Assembly: GCA_031119475.1 (NCBI GenBank)
Contig: JAVHXV010000003.1
Location: forward strand, 207,198 to 271,197
DNA from: Pedobacter sp.
GTDB lineage: Bacteria; Bacteroidota; Bacteroidia; Sphingobacteriales; Sphingobacteriaceae
Length of the DNA: 64,000 nt
Direction of reading: 5' to 3'
This document shows, one piece after another, positions 26,833 to 34,292 of the stretch; the first letter of the stretch is position 1, and each line of letters opens with the position of its first letter. Under the pieces are notes generated by a model. It saw only the letters and a program-made list of their open reading frames with translations. It had not been told where the DNA came from and searched no databases. A program made the position numbers and the translations under genes.

Positions 26833-28752
26833 ATGGCAAGATTAAATCTTTTAGAAGAAACGAGGTTCGAAAAACTCCCAGTTACCGTTTTTAAAAATCC
26901 CGCAGAAGCTTCTATCAACGTAGCACATCGCATTGCAGACCTGATCAAGGAAAAACAACAAAACAATTTACCAGCTGTACTCGGCCTAGCGACTGGTGCA
27001 ACGCCTATTGCAGTTTATGCAGAGCTGGTGCGTCTCCACAAAGCTGAAGGCCTCAGCTTCCATAACGTAATCACCTTTAACCTGGACGAATATTATCCGA
27101 TGCAGCCAAATGCTGCCCAAAGCTACGTAAGCTTTATGAACGAACATTTGTTCGACCATATCGATATCGATAAGGCAAACGTCCATATCCCTGATGGAAC
27201 CTTAAAACTAGAGGACATTCCTGCTTTTTGCTTGGCTTACGAACGCAAAATTGGCGAACTGGGCGGGCTCGACATCCAGATCCTGGGGATTGGCCGTACT
27301 GGCCACATTGGTTTCAACGAGCCAGGGTCTGCACCGAACTCGGGCACGCGATTGGTTACTTTAGACGACCTGACCCGGAGAGATGCGGCGAGGGATTTTG
27401 GTGGAAAATCTTTTGTACCGACTAAAGCCGTTACCATGGGTATTGGTACGATTTTTAAAGCCAGGGAAATTATCCTGATGGCCTGGAACAGGAAAAAAGC
27501 ACCCATTATCAAGAAGGCCGTTGAAGGAGAAATGTCAAGTGATGTGCCTGCAACTTACCTCCAACTTTCTGATAATGTGGAATTCATCTTGGATGCAGAT
27601 GCGGCCTCGTTGCTGACCAGATTTGACACGCCATGGCTGGTAAAAGATTGTATCTGGACAGATCAGCTGACCCGAAAAGCGGTGATCTGGCTGGCAAATA
27701 CGCTTAAAAAGCCGATCCTTAAATTAACCGAAGACGATTTTAACAACAATGGGATGGCCCAGTTGGCGCTTGAAAAAGGTCCGGTATACAACATTAACAT
27801 CCATATTTTTAACAAGTTACAACATACCATTACGGGTTGGCCAGGCGGAAAGCCAAATGCCGACGACACCCAGCGTCCGGAGCGAGCTGAACCTGCCAAG
27901 AAGCGGGTGGTTATTTTCTCTCCGCATCCTGATGATGATGTGATATCGATGGGCGGAACTTTCATCAGGCTGGTAGACCAGCAGCACGATGTACATGTGG
28001 CCTACCAAACATCCGGAAATACGGCGGTATGGGATGATGATGTACTGAGATTTGTAGAATTCAACATCGATTTTTCAGAAAAAATGGGCCTAGGCAATCC
28101 GGCCATGAGAGAGATGTATGGAACCATGCGCCAATTTATTGAACATAAAAAGCCGAACCAGGTCGATACGCCAGAAATCCAAAGCGTAAAAGGCCTGATC
28201 AGAAAGGGTGAAGCCATTGCCGGGGCAAGGTATTGTGGACTGAGCGACGACCATATCCATTTTATGGCCCTACCTTTTTATGAAAGTGGAAAAAACAGCA
28301 AAAATCCGGTTACGGAAGCAGATGTCGTGCTTACGATGGAACTTTTACAAAAAATCAAACCCCACCAGGTGTTTGCTGCGGGCGATTTTGAAGATCCACA
28401 TGGTACACATATCGTGTGTTTCAATATCATTGTGGAAGCTCTTAGAAGGTTGCAGAAAACTGAAGATTGGGTTAAGGATTGCTGGTTGTGGATGTACAGG
28501 GGTGCGTGGCATGAATTTGAAACCCACGAAATTGAGATGGCCGTGCCGTTGAGTCCACAGGAAGTAGAACGGAAAAAGTTCGCCATTTTTAAGCACCAGT
28601 CGCAAAAGGACAAAGCTGTTTTCCCGGGTGATGATGCCCGCGAATTTTGGCAGCGCGCTGAAGACCGTAACCGCGAAACCGCGAAGGCCTATGACGATTT
28701 AGGCTTAGCCGATTATGAGGCGATGGAAGCTTTTGTACGGTTCAAATATTAG
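26833..28752 (+). CDS. nagB: NagB-like glucosamine-6-phosphate deaminase fused to a PIG-L deacetylase-like domain
   Basis: A 639-residue two-domain protein. Residues 1 to about 270 are NagB-like (GLATGATP at 51-58, NLDEYYP at 83-89, GIGRTGHIGFNEPGS at 152-166). Residues about 355-600 are PIG-L/LmbE-like with SPHPDDDV (363-370) and a later HGTH metal motif. NagB converts GlcN-6-P to Fru-6-P and ammonia; PIG-L enzymes remove acetyl from GlcNAc derivatives. The architecture is known in Bacteroidota. The position equal to E. coli NagB Asp141 is Thr156 here, while the equivalents of Asp72 (Asp85), His143 (His158) and Glu148 (Glu163) are kept. Activity of the deaminase half is therefore not certain. 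Confidence 0.88.
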   Translation: MARLNLLEETRFEKLPVTVFKNPAEASINVAHRIADLIKEKQQNNLPAVLGLATGATPIAVYAELVRLHKAEGLSFHNVITFNLDEYYPMQPNAAQSYVSFMNEHLFDHIDIDKANVHIPDGTLKLEDIPAFCLAYERKIGELGGLDIQILGIGRTGHIGFNEPGSAPNSGTRLVTLDDLTRRDAARDFGGKSFVPTKAVTMGIGTIFKAREIILMAWNRKKAPIIKKAVEGEMSSDVPATYLQLSDNVEFILDADAASLLTRFDTPWLVKDCIWTDQLTRKAVIWLANTLKKPILKLTEDDFNNNGMAQLALEKGPVYNINIHIFNKLQHTITGWPGGKPNADDTQRPERAEPAKKRVVIFSPHPDDDVISMGGTFIRLVDQQHDVHVAYQTSGNTAVWDDDVLRFVEFNIDFSEKMGLGNPAMREMYGTMRQFIEHKKPNQVDTPEIQSVKGLIRKGEAIAGARYCGLSDDHIHFMALPFYESGKNSKNPVTEADVVLTMELLQKIKPHQVFAAGDFEDPHGTHIVCFNIIVEALRRLQKTEDWVKDCWLWMYRGAWHEFETHEIEMAVPLSPQEVERKKFAIFKHQSQKDKAVFPGDDAREFWQRAEDRNRETAKAYDDLGLADYEAMEAFVRFKY

Positions 28753-28780
28753 CTAGAGTTAAAACTTTTTAATTCACCCC

Positions 28781-28810
28781 GACTTACGAAGTCTTAAGAC
28801 TTCGTAAGTC
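28781..28810. repeat. REP-like perfect 30-bp palindrome, left copy
   Basis: GACTTACGAAGTCTT is followed immediately by its exact reverse complement. An identical 30-bp copy lies at 29441-29470, on the other side of the RAYT gene. Such a palindrome can fold into a cruciform or hairpin and is the usual substrate of a REP-associated transposase. Confidence 0.92.
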
Positions 28811-28933
28811 AACTTATTTAACCAAATCTTAAATAGACCATACCTTTCTTTAAATTTTCGTCTTTTTTGATTTTTTTTTAAAAAACTCTTTTTGGTTTCC
28901 TATCTTAAGCTATCGGTTTAAACGTGTTAGCGT

Positions 28934-29467
28934 ATGAAGATTAGAGAAGAGGGATATTATCACATTTTTAACCGCGGGCATAATAAGTCCTGCATATTTT
29001 TTGAAACGGAAAACTATCTTCGTTTCTTGAGCAAATTTGAGCAATATGTGCTTCCTCATTGTGAAGTATTTGCTTATTGCCTAATGCCCAATCATTTTCA
29101 CCTATTTTTGAAGGTGATCCACAAAAGTGAATTTGATCGAGGAATAAAAAATTTCTTCATTTCCTATTCCAAATCTATCAACAAAGCTTATGAACGGGTC
29201 GGCAGTTTATTCCAAGGGAGATATAAAGCAAAAGAGGTTACAGATTCCAATTACTTTACGAGGATAATCACTTACATCCACCAAAACCCCAAAAATGCAC
29301 TCCTCGTAAAAAATCATGAAGATTATTTTTTCTCTTCGTATCACCATTACCTGAATGCCACAGACACCACTATGCTCACAAAAGATCCAGTTTTAGCCTG
29401 GTTTGGAGGCATTGAAGGATTCATTTTTGATCATGTGATCGACTTACGAAGTCTTAAGACTTCGTAA
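28934..29467 (+). CDS. REP-associated tyrosine transposase (RAYT, Y1 IS200-like)
   Basis: A 177-residue Y1 HUH nuclease of the IS200/IS605-related RAYT type. The HUH motif is HFH at 54-56 (in PNHFHLFLK), the GSLFQGRYKAK segment is at 90-100, and the YIHQNP segment (114-119) is the family signature near the catalytic tyrosine. These proteins nick and move REP hairpins rather than whole insertion sequences. The gene lies between two identical palindromes. The last eight residues, DLRSLKTS, and the TAA stop are encoded by the right palindrome itself. It interrupts a run of amino-sugar genes, so it looks like an insertion. Confidence 0.9.
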   Translation: MKIREEGYYHIFNRGHNKSCIFFETENYLRFLSKFEQYVLPHCEVFAYCLMPNHFHLFLKVIHKSEFDRGIKNFFISYSKSINKAYERVGSLFQGRYKAKEVTDSNYFTRIITYIHQNPKNALLVKNHEDYFFSSYHHYLNATDTTMLTKDPVLAWFGGIEGFIFDHVIDLRSLKTS

Positions 29468-29472
29468 GTCGA
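29439..29472. repeat. REP-like palindrome, right copy (34 bp perfect)
   Basis: The same 30-bp palindrome as at 28781-28810 occupies 29441-29470, and two more paired bases on each side make it 34 bp. Its left half is the 3' end of the RAYT coding sequence, stop codon included. Confidence 0.92.
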
Positions 29473-29518
29473 GATTTCAGGATAATTTTTCTAAATTGCT
29501 TTACCAAACGACTTAAAA

Positions 29519-30667
29519 ATGAACTTACCTTCGCAAAGACTTTTATCGCTAGATTTTTTTCGCGGCCTAACCGTAGCCATGATGATCTTGGTGAACAACC
29601 CTGGTAGCTGGGGCAATATCTACGCGCCATTAGAACATGCCGAATGGAATGGATGCACGCCAACAGACCTTGTTTTTCCATTTTTCCTGTTTATCGTGGG
29701 CGTAGCCATTGTGTATGCCATGGGCAGCAAAAAACTGGATATTGCCAGTCACAATAAGACCATTTTGAGGGCTTTAAAGAGAGGCCTGACCCTGTTTGGG
29801 CTGGGTCTTTTCTTGGCATTTTTTCCTAGGAATTTCGCCACCTTCGATTTCGTTGAATCGCTTAAGACCATTCGCATCTTTGGCGTACTTCAGCGAATTG
29901 GCGTCGTTTTCTTTATTTCTTCGGTTATTTTTTTAAAATTCTCTGAAAAAGGCATTTTTAGAACATTGGTCATCGTTTTATTTGCTTATTGGGCACTCAT
30001 GCTCTTTGTTCCCGTTCCGGGACTGGGCTATGCCAACCTGGAAAAGGAGACCAATCTTGCAGCCTGGCTAGACCGTACGATCTTAACGGAAGCCCATTTG
30101 TGGAAATCGGCCAAAACCTGGGACCCAGAAGGCATCCTTAGCACCTTACCTGCAATTGGCACAGGATTATTTGGTGTGCTGGTGGGCATCTACCTCAGAA
30201 AAAAAGAGGTAGAACCGGGCACAAAAATCTCCTGGCTTTTTAGCGTGGGCGTACTTGCCGTTGCTGCAGGTCTATTGTGGGACCTGGAGTTTCCGATCAA
30301 CAAATCGCTGTGGACAAGCTCTTATGTGCTTTATAGTGGAGGTCTGGCTACCATTGGCCTTGCCCTGTGTTATTGGTTGATCGACGTTAATCGCTATAAT
30401 CGTTTTACCAAACCTTTCGTTATCTATGGCGTAAATGCCATTACTGTATTTTTTGTGGCAGGTTTAGCGCCAAGGCTCATTAACATGATCAAGATTGTAC
30501 AGCCCGATGGAGAAAAAATGGGCGCCTTAACGGCTTTCTATCAAAAATTCTTTGTGCCTTATTTCTCTCCGATCAATGCTTCGCTGGCCTATGCCATATT
30601 CATCGTACTCTTTTTCTATGTTATTCTTTGGGTGATGTACAAGAAAAATATCATCATTAAAGTATAA
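29519..30667 (+). CDS. DUF5009/HGSNAT-like membrane protein (NagX-like)
   Basis: A 382-residue polytopic inner-membrane protein with about ten hydrophobic segments. The motif LDFFRG (11-16), the conserved EHAEWNG around His40 and PTDLVFPFFLF are the signature of the family (COG4299) that includes heparan-alpha-glucosaminide N-acetyltransferase and the bacterial NagX protein of GlcNAc-utilisation regulons. Human HGSNAT carries acetyl from cytosolic acetyl-CoA to a glucosamine on the other side. A similar role here, or sugar uptake across the inner membrane, is inference. It follows nagB after the RAYT cassette, and its stop overlaps the next start (TAATG), so the two genes are translationally coupled. 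Confidence 0.85.
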   Translation: MNLPSQRLLSLDFFRGLTVAMMILVNNPGSWGNIYAPLEHAEWNGCTPTDLVFPFFLFIVGVAIVYAMGSKKLDIASHNKTILRALKRGLTLFGLGLFLAFFPRNFATFDFVESLKTIRIFGVLQRIGVVFFISSVIFLKFSEKGIFRTLVIVLFAYWALMLFVPVPGLGYANLEKETNLAAWLDRTILTEAHLWKSAKTWDPEGILSTLPAIGTGLFGVLVGIYLRKKEVEPGTKISWLFSVGVLAVAAGLLWDLEFPINKSLWTSSYVLYSGGLATIGLALCYWLIDVNRYNRFTKPFVIYGVNAITVFFVAGLAPRLINMIKIVQPDGEKMGALTAFYQKFFVPYFSPINASLAYAIFIVLFFYVILWVMYKKNIIIKV

Positions 30668-31452
30668 TGATGCGTAAGATACTCCACATTTTAAATGGTG
30701 ATGCCACGGCTTATGTTTTCAGCGCAGCGCAGATTGTAGGCGACACGCTGATCTGGCGCGAAATCCTCTCTGAGGGGCCCGTTTCTCACACGCATCTTTG
30801 GGAACAGCGAAAGGATTGGATGCAAAAAAATTTTGAAGTCGCGCCTTCATCCTATCTGGCCGATGTAATTGGCGTGGCCGAAAAATTGAAAGCCCTCGAA
30901 GACTATGATGAAATTATCCTCTGGTTTGAATATGACCTCGTATGCCAGATCAACCTCATTTATATCTTGGCGACTATTGGAGAGTCTTTAACCAAGTCCG
31001 TTCCGCTTTACCTCATCTGCCCTGAAAGCATAGCGGGAATGCCCAATTTTAAGGGACTGGGCGAGTTGAGTGCTGATCAGCTTCAAAAATTATGGCCAAC
31101 CAGATTGAGGCTCACCGATGCGGACCTCCACTTGGCAAAGGCTGCCTGGAAAATCTACATTGCCAATGACCAACATGAGATCGCTGCATTTCTTGAGCAA
31201 GATTTTGGACAATTGTATCTGTTAAAGGAAGCTTTGAAAGCACATCTGCAACGTTTCTCGGACCCATCAACACACTTAAATGCCATTGAGCAATTACTTT
31301 TGACTACCTATCAATCTGGCATCCGCTCGAAAAGAGCAATTTATGAAGCCTTTTGGGCAGTAGCCCCCATTTATGGAATGGGCGATCGACAGATAGATCT
31401 AGTTTTAAAGAACCTTCAAGAAAAAGGATTTAGTCTCCAGTTTGAAGACTGA
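30667..31452 (+). CDS. DUF1835-domain protein
   Basis: A 261-residue soluble protein (260 if the second ATG, 30670, is used). The N-terminal region HILNGDATAYVFSAAQIVGDTLIWREILSEG... and the following WFEYDLVCQINLIYIL match the DUF1835 family, which has no established biochemical role. It overlaps the stop codon of the membrane-protein gene by the TAATG arrangement, so it is probably made from the same transcript. Its stop codon is the first part of a 7-base repeat array that fills the whole 43-bp gap to the converging glycosidase gene. Function unknown. Confidence 0.8.
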   Translation: MMRKILHILNGDATAYVFSAAQIVGDTLIWREILSEGPVSHTHLWEQRKDWMQKNFEVAPSSYLADVIGVAEKLKALEDYDEIILWFEYDLVCQINLIYILATIGESLTKSVPLYLICPESIAGMPNFKGLGELSADQLQKLWPTRLRLTDADLHLAKAAWKIYIANDQHEIAAFLEQDFGQLYLLKEALKAHLQRFSDPSTHLNAIEQLLLTTYQSGIRSKRAIYEAFWAVAPIYGMGDRQIDLVLKNLQEKGFSLQFED

Positions 31453-31500
31453 ACTGAGAACTGAGAACTGTTAACTGGAAACTGTTAACTATGAACTACT
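31452..31500 (+). repeat. Heptamer array, seven AACTNNN units filling a convergent gap
   Basis: AACTGAG twice, then AACTGTT, AACTGGA, AACTGTT, AACTATG and AACTACT. The first A is the last base of the DUF1835 stop (TGA); the last unit holds the stop of the minus-strand glycosidase gene (31496-31498). Nothing else is in this gap. Confidence 0.93.
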
Positions 31501-33037
31501 TGGCTTGCACCCCGATCGGGCCACTGGACTCACTTTCATTTTTAAGCCGATCCAACGCAGTGACCAGGTAAGTATAGCGCTTCCCTTTTTCTACATCTGT
31601 ATCTAAATAAAAAGTAAAATCCTGAAAACTGATGTGAAGGATATATTTAGGATCGAGCTGGTTTATTTTTTCGCCCTCTTCTGCACGGTAAACCACGTAA
31701 CCGGAAGCTGTTTCGCCATCTTTGGCCTTTAACGGCTTGGCCCATTTCAGGTTGATGCCATCTGCTTGGGCTTCTGCCATGAAGTTCTGTGGTGAATTGG
31801 GCACCACATCATCAAGCCATGGCATCTGGGGTGGCAGTGCCGGGTATTTGTACAAATCGTTCTTCAGGCTATCTGCCACTGCCTTAGCTACCGTAGAAAG
31901 CGATTTGGAACTAAAAAATACACTGCCCTGGATCCTATTGTTCTGACGGATGTAGCGGATCTGATTTGGGATTTCGGCCAGGTTTCCCCATGCGGCTTCC
32001 TGTTTTGATGGCATTTTATGCACCAAATAAGCCGCCTGTCCAATGTAAAGATGCCGCCCGAAAGCATTATTGCCCCACCAATCGGCCAGCACGGCAAAAG
32101 GAGCGGCAGCCCGGCTAAAGGAGAAGTAGATCTGTGGATTGATGTAATCTACCCATCCCTCTTTGATCCATTTCCTGGAGTCTGCATACAATTCGTGATA
32201 ATTGGAAAGGCCGTTCGTTCTGGAACCCAAGGTATCCTCTCGGAAATTTTTCCAGATCCCAAATGGGCTTACCCCGAACTTGACATAGTTTTTATAGTAA
32301 TGTACACTATCATTTACCATTTTGATCAGTACATCAACATTGTTTCTCCTCCAGTCATCAATCTTGGTAAAACCATTTGGATACTTAGCGAATGTAGCCG
32401 AATCATTGATCTTTTGACCGGCTATGCGATAGGGATAGAAATAATCATCGAAGTGTATCCCATCAATATCATAACCCTTTACCACATCCAAGATCACCTG
32501 CACAATGTATTCCCTCACTTCCGGTATGCCGGGATCAAAAAGTTTTTGGCCACCATAAGTGTAGAACAGTTCAGGCCGTTTTTTAGTGATGTGCTGTGGA
32601 CTGGTCTGCTGATTGGCGGTCATTGTTGCCCGATAGGGATTAAACCAGGCATGGAGTTCCATCCCCCGAAAATGTGCCTCGTTAATGGCAAAAGCCAGGG
32701 GATCATATCCTGGGGCGGGCGCAAGGCCTTGCTGACCCATTAGCCAATGGCTCCATAATTCCCTCGACTTGGCATAGAGGGCATCGGCTGTTGGCCTGAT
32801 CTGGAGCAGGATGGCATTGATACCGATACTTTTATGGTGTTCCAAGATACCGATCAGTTCCTGCTTTTGTTGGTCTACAGTAAGCCCGGGCTTTGATGGC
32901 CAATCGATATTCGTCACAGAGGCGATCCAAACTCCCCTAAACTCGCGTTTTGGAGCAATTTTTGTGGTGTTTTGGGCAATTGAAAAGAAAGGTAAAGCAA
33001 ATAGGAAAAAAAGTACGCAGCTGTAATTTCTAGACAT
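31496..33037 (-). CDS. GHL10/DUF187 glycoside hydrolase-like protein (DigH-like)
   Basis: A 513-residue exported protein. The signal peptide is about 1-21 (ending SIAQ). The GHL10 (DUF187) TIM-barrel core covers about 30-400, with EFRGVWIASVTNIDWPSK (32-49), LQIRPTADALY, ELHAWFNPYRA and DGIHFDDYFYPY (about 192-203). The C-terminal 100 residues look like a fibronectin-type III domain. The E. coli homologue DigH (YddW) cleaves peptidoglycan strands stripped of their stem peptides. The same reaction in the periplasm or at the surface would produce the disaccharides that anmK and nagB finish processing; this link is inference. It converges with the preceding operon. Confidence 0.88.
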   Translation of the reverse strand: MSRNYSCVLFFLFALPFFSIAQNTTKIAPKREFRGVWIASVTNIDWPSKPGLTVDQQKQELIGILEHHKSIGINAILLQIRPTADALYAKSRELWSHWLMGQQGLAPAPGYDPLAFAINEAHFRGMELHAWFNPYRATMTANQQTSPQHITKKRPELFYTYGGQKLFDPGIPEVREYIVQVILDVVKGYDIDGIHFDDYFYPYRIAGQKINDSATFAKYPNGFTKIDDWRRNNVDVLIKMVNDSVHYYKNYVKFGVSPFGIWKNFREDTLGSRTNGLSNYHELYADSRKWIKEGWVDYINPQIYFSFSRAAAPFAVLADWWGNNAFGRHLYIGQAAYLVHKMPSKQEAAWGNLAEIPNQIRYIRQNNRIQGSVFFSSKSLSTVAKAVADSLKNDLYKYPALPPQMPWLDDVVPNSPQNFMAEAQADGINLKWAKPLKAKDGETASGYVVYRAEEGEKINQLDPKYILHISFQDFTFYLDTDVEKGKRYTYLVTALDRLKNESESSGPIGVQAK

Positions 33038-33253
33038 TATATTTTTCTGAGGAGGAAAATTGGTTTGGCAGGTGTCCGGAAAAAAGTATCATCAGGCACC
33101 ATTCATCAAACGTTAGTTGTTATCAATCTGGTACAAAAGTGCTATAATTTTTACACTTTCCATTTTTTTATCTTAAGTTAGCCTTCCTTTTTTAACTCAA
33201 CGGCTTTAAAAATAAATTGATTGACCAGTACGTTCAATTAGAATTTACGAAGT

Positions 33254-34156
33254 ATGCAAGAAGAACAAGTAAATAAAGTAGATAGAAATAAAGTTTATTT
33301 TTTAGTTATCGTAATTGCCGCGCTTTTGGGGATCAACGCCTACCTCTATTTTAAAAACAAGCAGCAGAGCAACCGCTATGTAACGGTAAGCACAGAAAAG
33401 GACCGTCTCAATCTAGAAGTTGAAAAAATAGAGGCAGAGCTGGACAAGATCAACTCGCTAAATGTAACGCTGAGCGGCAAGCTTCAGCAGGAGCAAAAAC
33501 TTGCAAGGGACAAAATTGCGGAACTTAAGCTTTCCCTTCAAAAAGGCAAACTGACACAGGGCGATCTAGATGAGGCCCAAGATCAGATCAAAGAGCTGAA
33601 AGAGTTTGTAAAGAACTATAACGACCAGATCTCTAGGCTAGAGAAAGAAAATTCCTATCTCAAAAACGAACGTGATAGCCTAAAGACTTCGGCGAATAGC
33701 TTTAGCGAAAAAGCCGAAAACCTGGAAAAAGAGAACGAAAACCTAAATGCAAAGGTAAAAGTTGGGGCAGCCCTTAAATCGTCGAATGTTACTGTAGCTG
33801 CCTATAAGGTAAAAAGCAGCGGAAAGAACATCCTGGTTACCAGAGCCAGCACCGCGAATAAATTGACCATCAATTTTGATATCATATCCAATCCGCTTGC
33901 CGAAAAAAATTACCACAAAATTTATCTGAGGGTATTTGATCCCGCCGGAAACCTGATTGCAAATGAAAACAATACTTTCGTGGCAGACGGTCAGCAGATG
34001 CAATACAGCAGCGTGATCGAAATCTCCTACAATGACGACGAAACTGCCTATAAGATCGACTGGACCAACCCAAAAGAGTTCATCAAAGGTAAATATGCCC
34101 TTATTTTATATGCCGATGGCTTTGTGATGGGCAAAACCCAGATTGAGCTCAGATAA
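33254..34156 (+). CDS. Membrane-anchored coiled-coil protein of unknown function
   Basis: A 300-residue protein with a single transmembrane helix (about 14-33, KVYFLVIVIAALLGINAYLY), a long heptad-rich coiled coil (about 45-170) and a C-terminal beta-rich domain (about 180-300) with the ending YALILYADGFVMGKTQIELR. Topology suggests a short cytoplasmic tail and a periplasmic coiled coil. I recognise no named family; similar proteins are common single-copy hypotheticals in Bacteroidota. The 216-bp gap upstream holds its promoter region but no exact TAnnTTTG box. It converges with the large sensor kinase. Confidence 0.8.
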   Translation: MQEEQVNKVDRNKVYFLVIVIAALLGINAYLYFKNKQQSNRYVTVSTEKDRLNLEVEKIEAELDKINSLNVTLSGKLQQEQKLARDKIAELKLSLQKGKLTQGDLDEAQDQIKELKEFVKNYNDQISRLEKENSYLKNERDSLKTSANSFSEKAENLEKENENLNAKVKVGAALKSSNVTVAAYKVKSSGKNILVTRASTANKLTINFDIISNPLAEKNYHKIYLRVFDPAGNLIANENNTFVADGQQMQYSSVIEISYNDDETAYKIDWTNPKEFIKGKYALILYADGFVMGKTQIELR

Positions 34157-34160
34157 TTGA

Positions 34161-34209
34161 GGGAAGAGGGAAGAGGGAAAAAGGAAGAAGGAAGAAGGAA
34201 AAGGGAAAA
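34161..34209 (+). repeat. Heptamer array, [AG]GGAAGA words
   Basis: Seven units: GGGAAGA twice, GGGAAAA, AGGAAGA twice, AGGAAAA and GGGAAAA. It lies in the convergent gap after the coiled-coil gene. Confidence 0.85.
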
Positions 34210-34230
34210 GGATAGCACAGCCCGCCTTCC

Positions 34231-34286
34231 ATCTCAAATCTCACATCTCAAATCTCAAATCTTACATCTTACATCTTCCATCTTAA
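34231..34286 (+). repeat. Heptamer array, eight ATCTNNN units
   Basis: ATCTCAA, ATCTCAC, ATCTCAA, ATCTCAA, ATCTTAC, ATCTTAC, ATCTTCC, ATCTTAA without interruption, ending 6 bp before the stop of the sensor kinase gene. The words match those at 19865-19919. Confidence 0.92.
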
Positions 34287-34292
34287 GGATCG

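Noticed and set aside
28781..28810. Reading the palindrome as a rho-independent terminator for nagB
   Set aside because: It is perfectly symmetric without a loop or a T-run, and the same sequence ends the RAYT gene; REP element is the better explanation, though it may also slow polymerase.
31452..31500. CRISPR-like array
   Set aside because: The unit is 7 bases with no spacer, no cas genes are in the window, and the gap is only 43 bp.
33245..33253. TTACGAAGT before the coiled-coil gene as another REP fragment
   Set aside because: Nine matching bases are too few to tell from chance.
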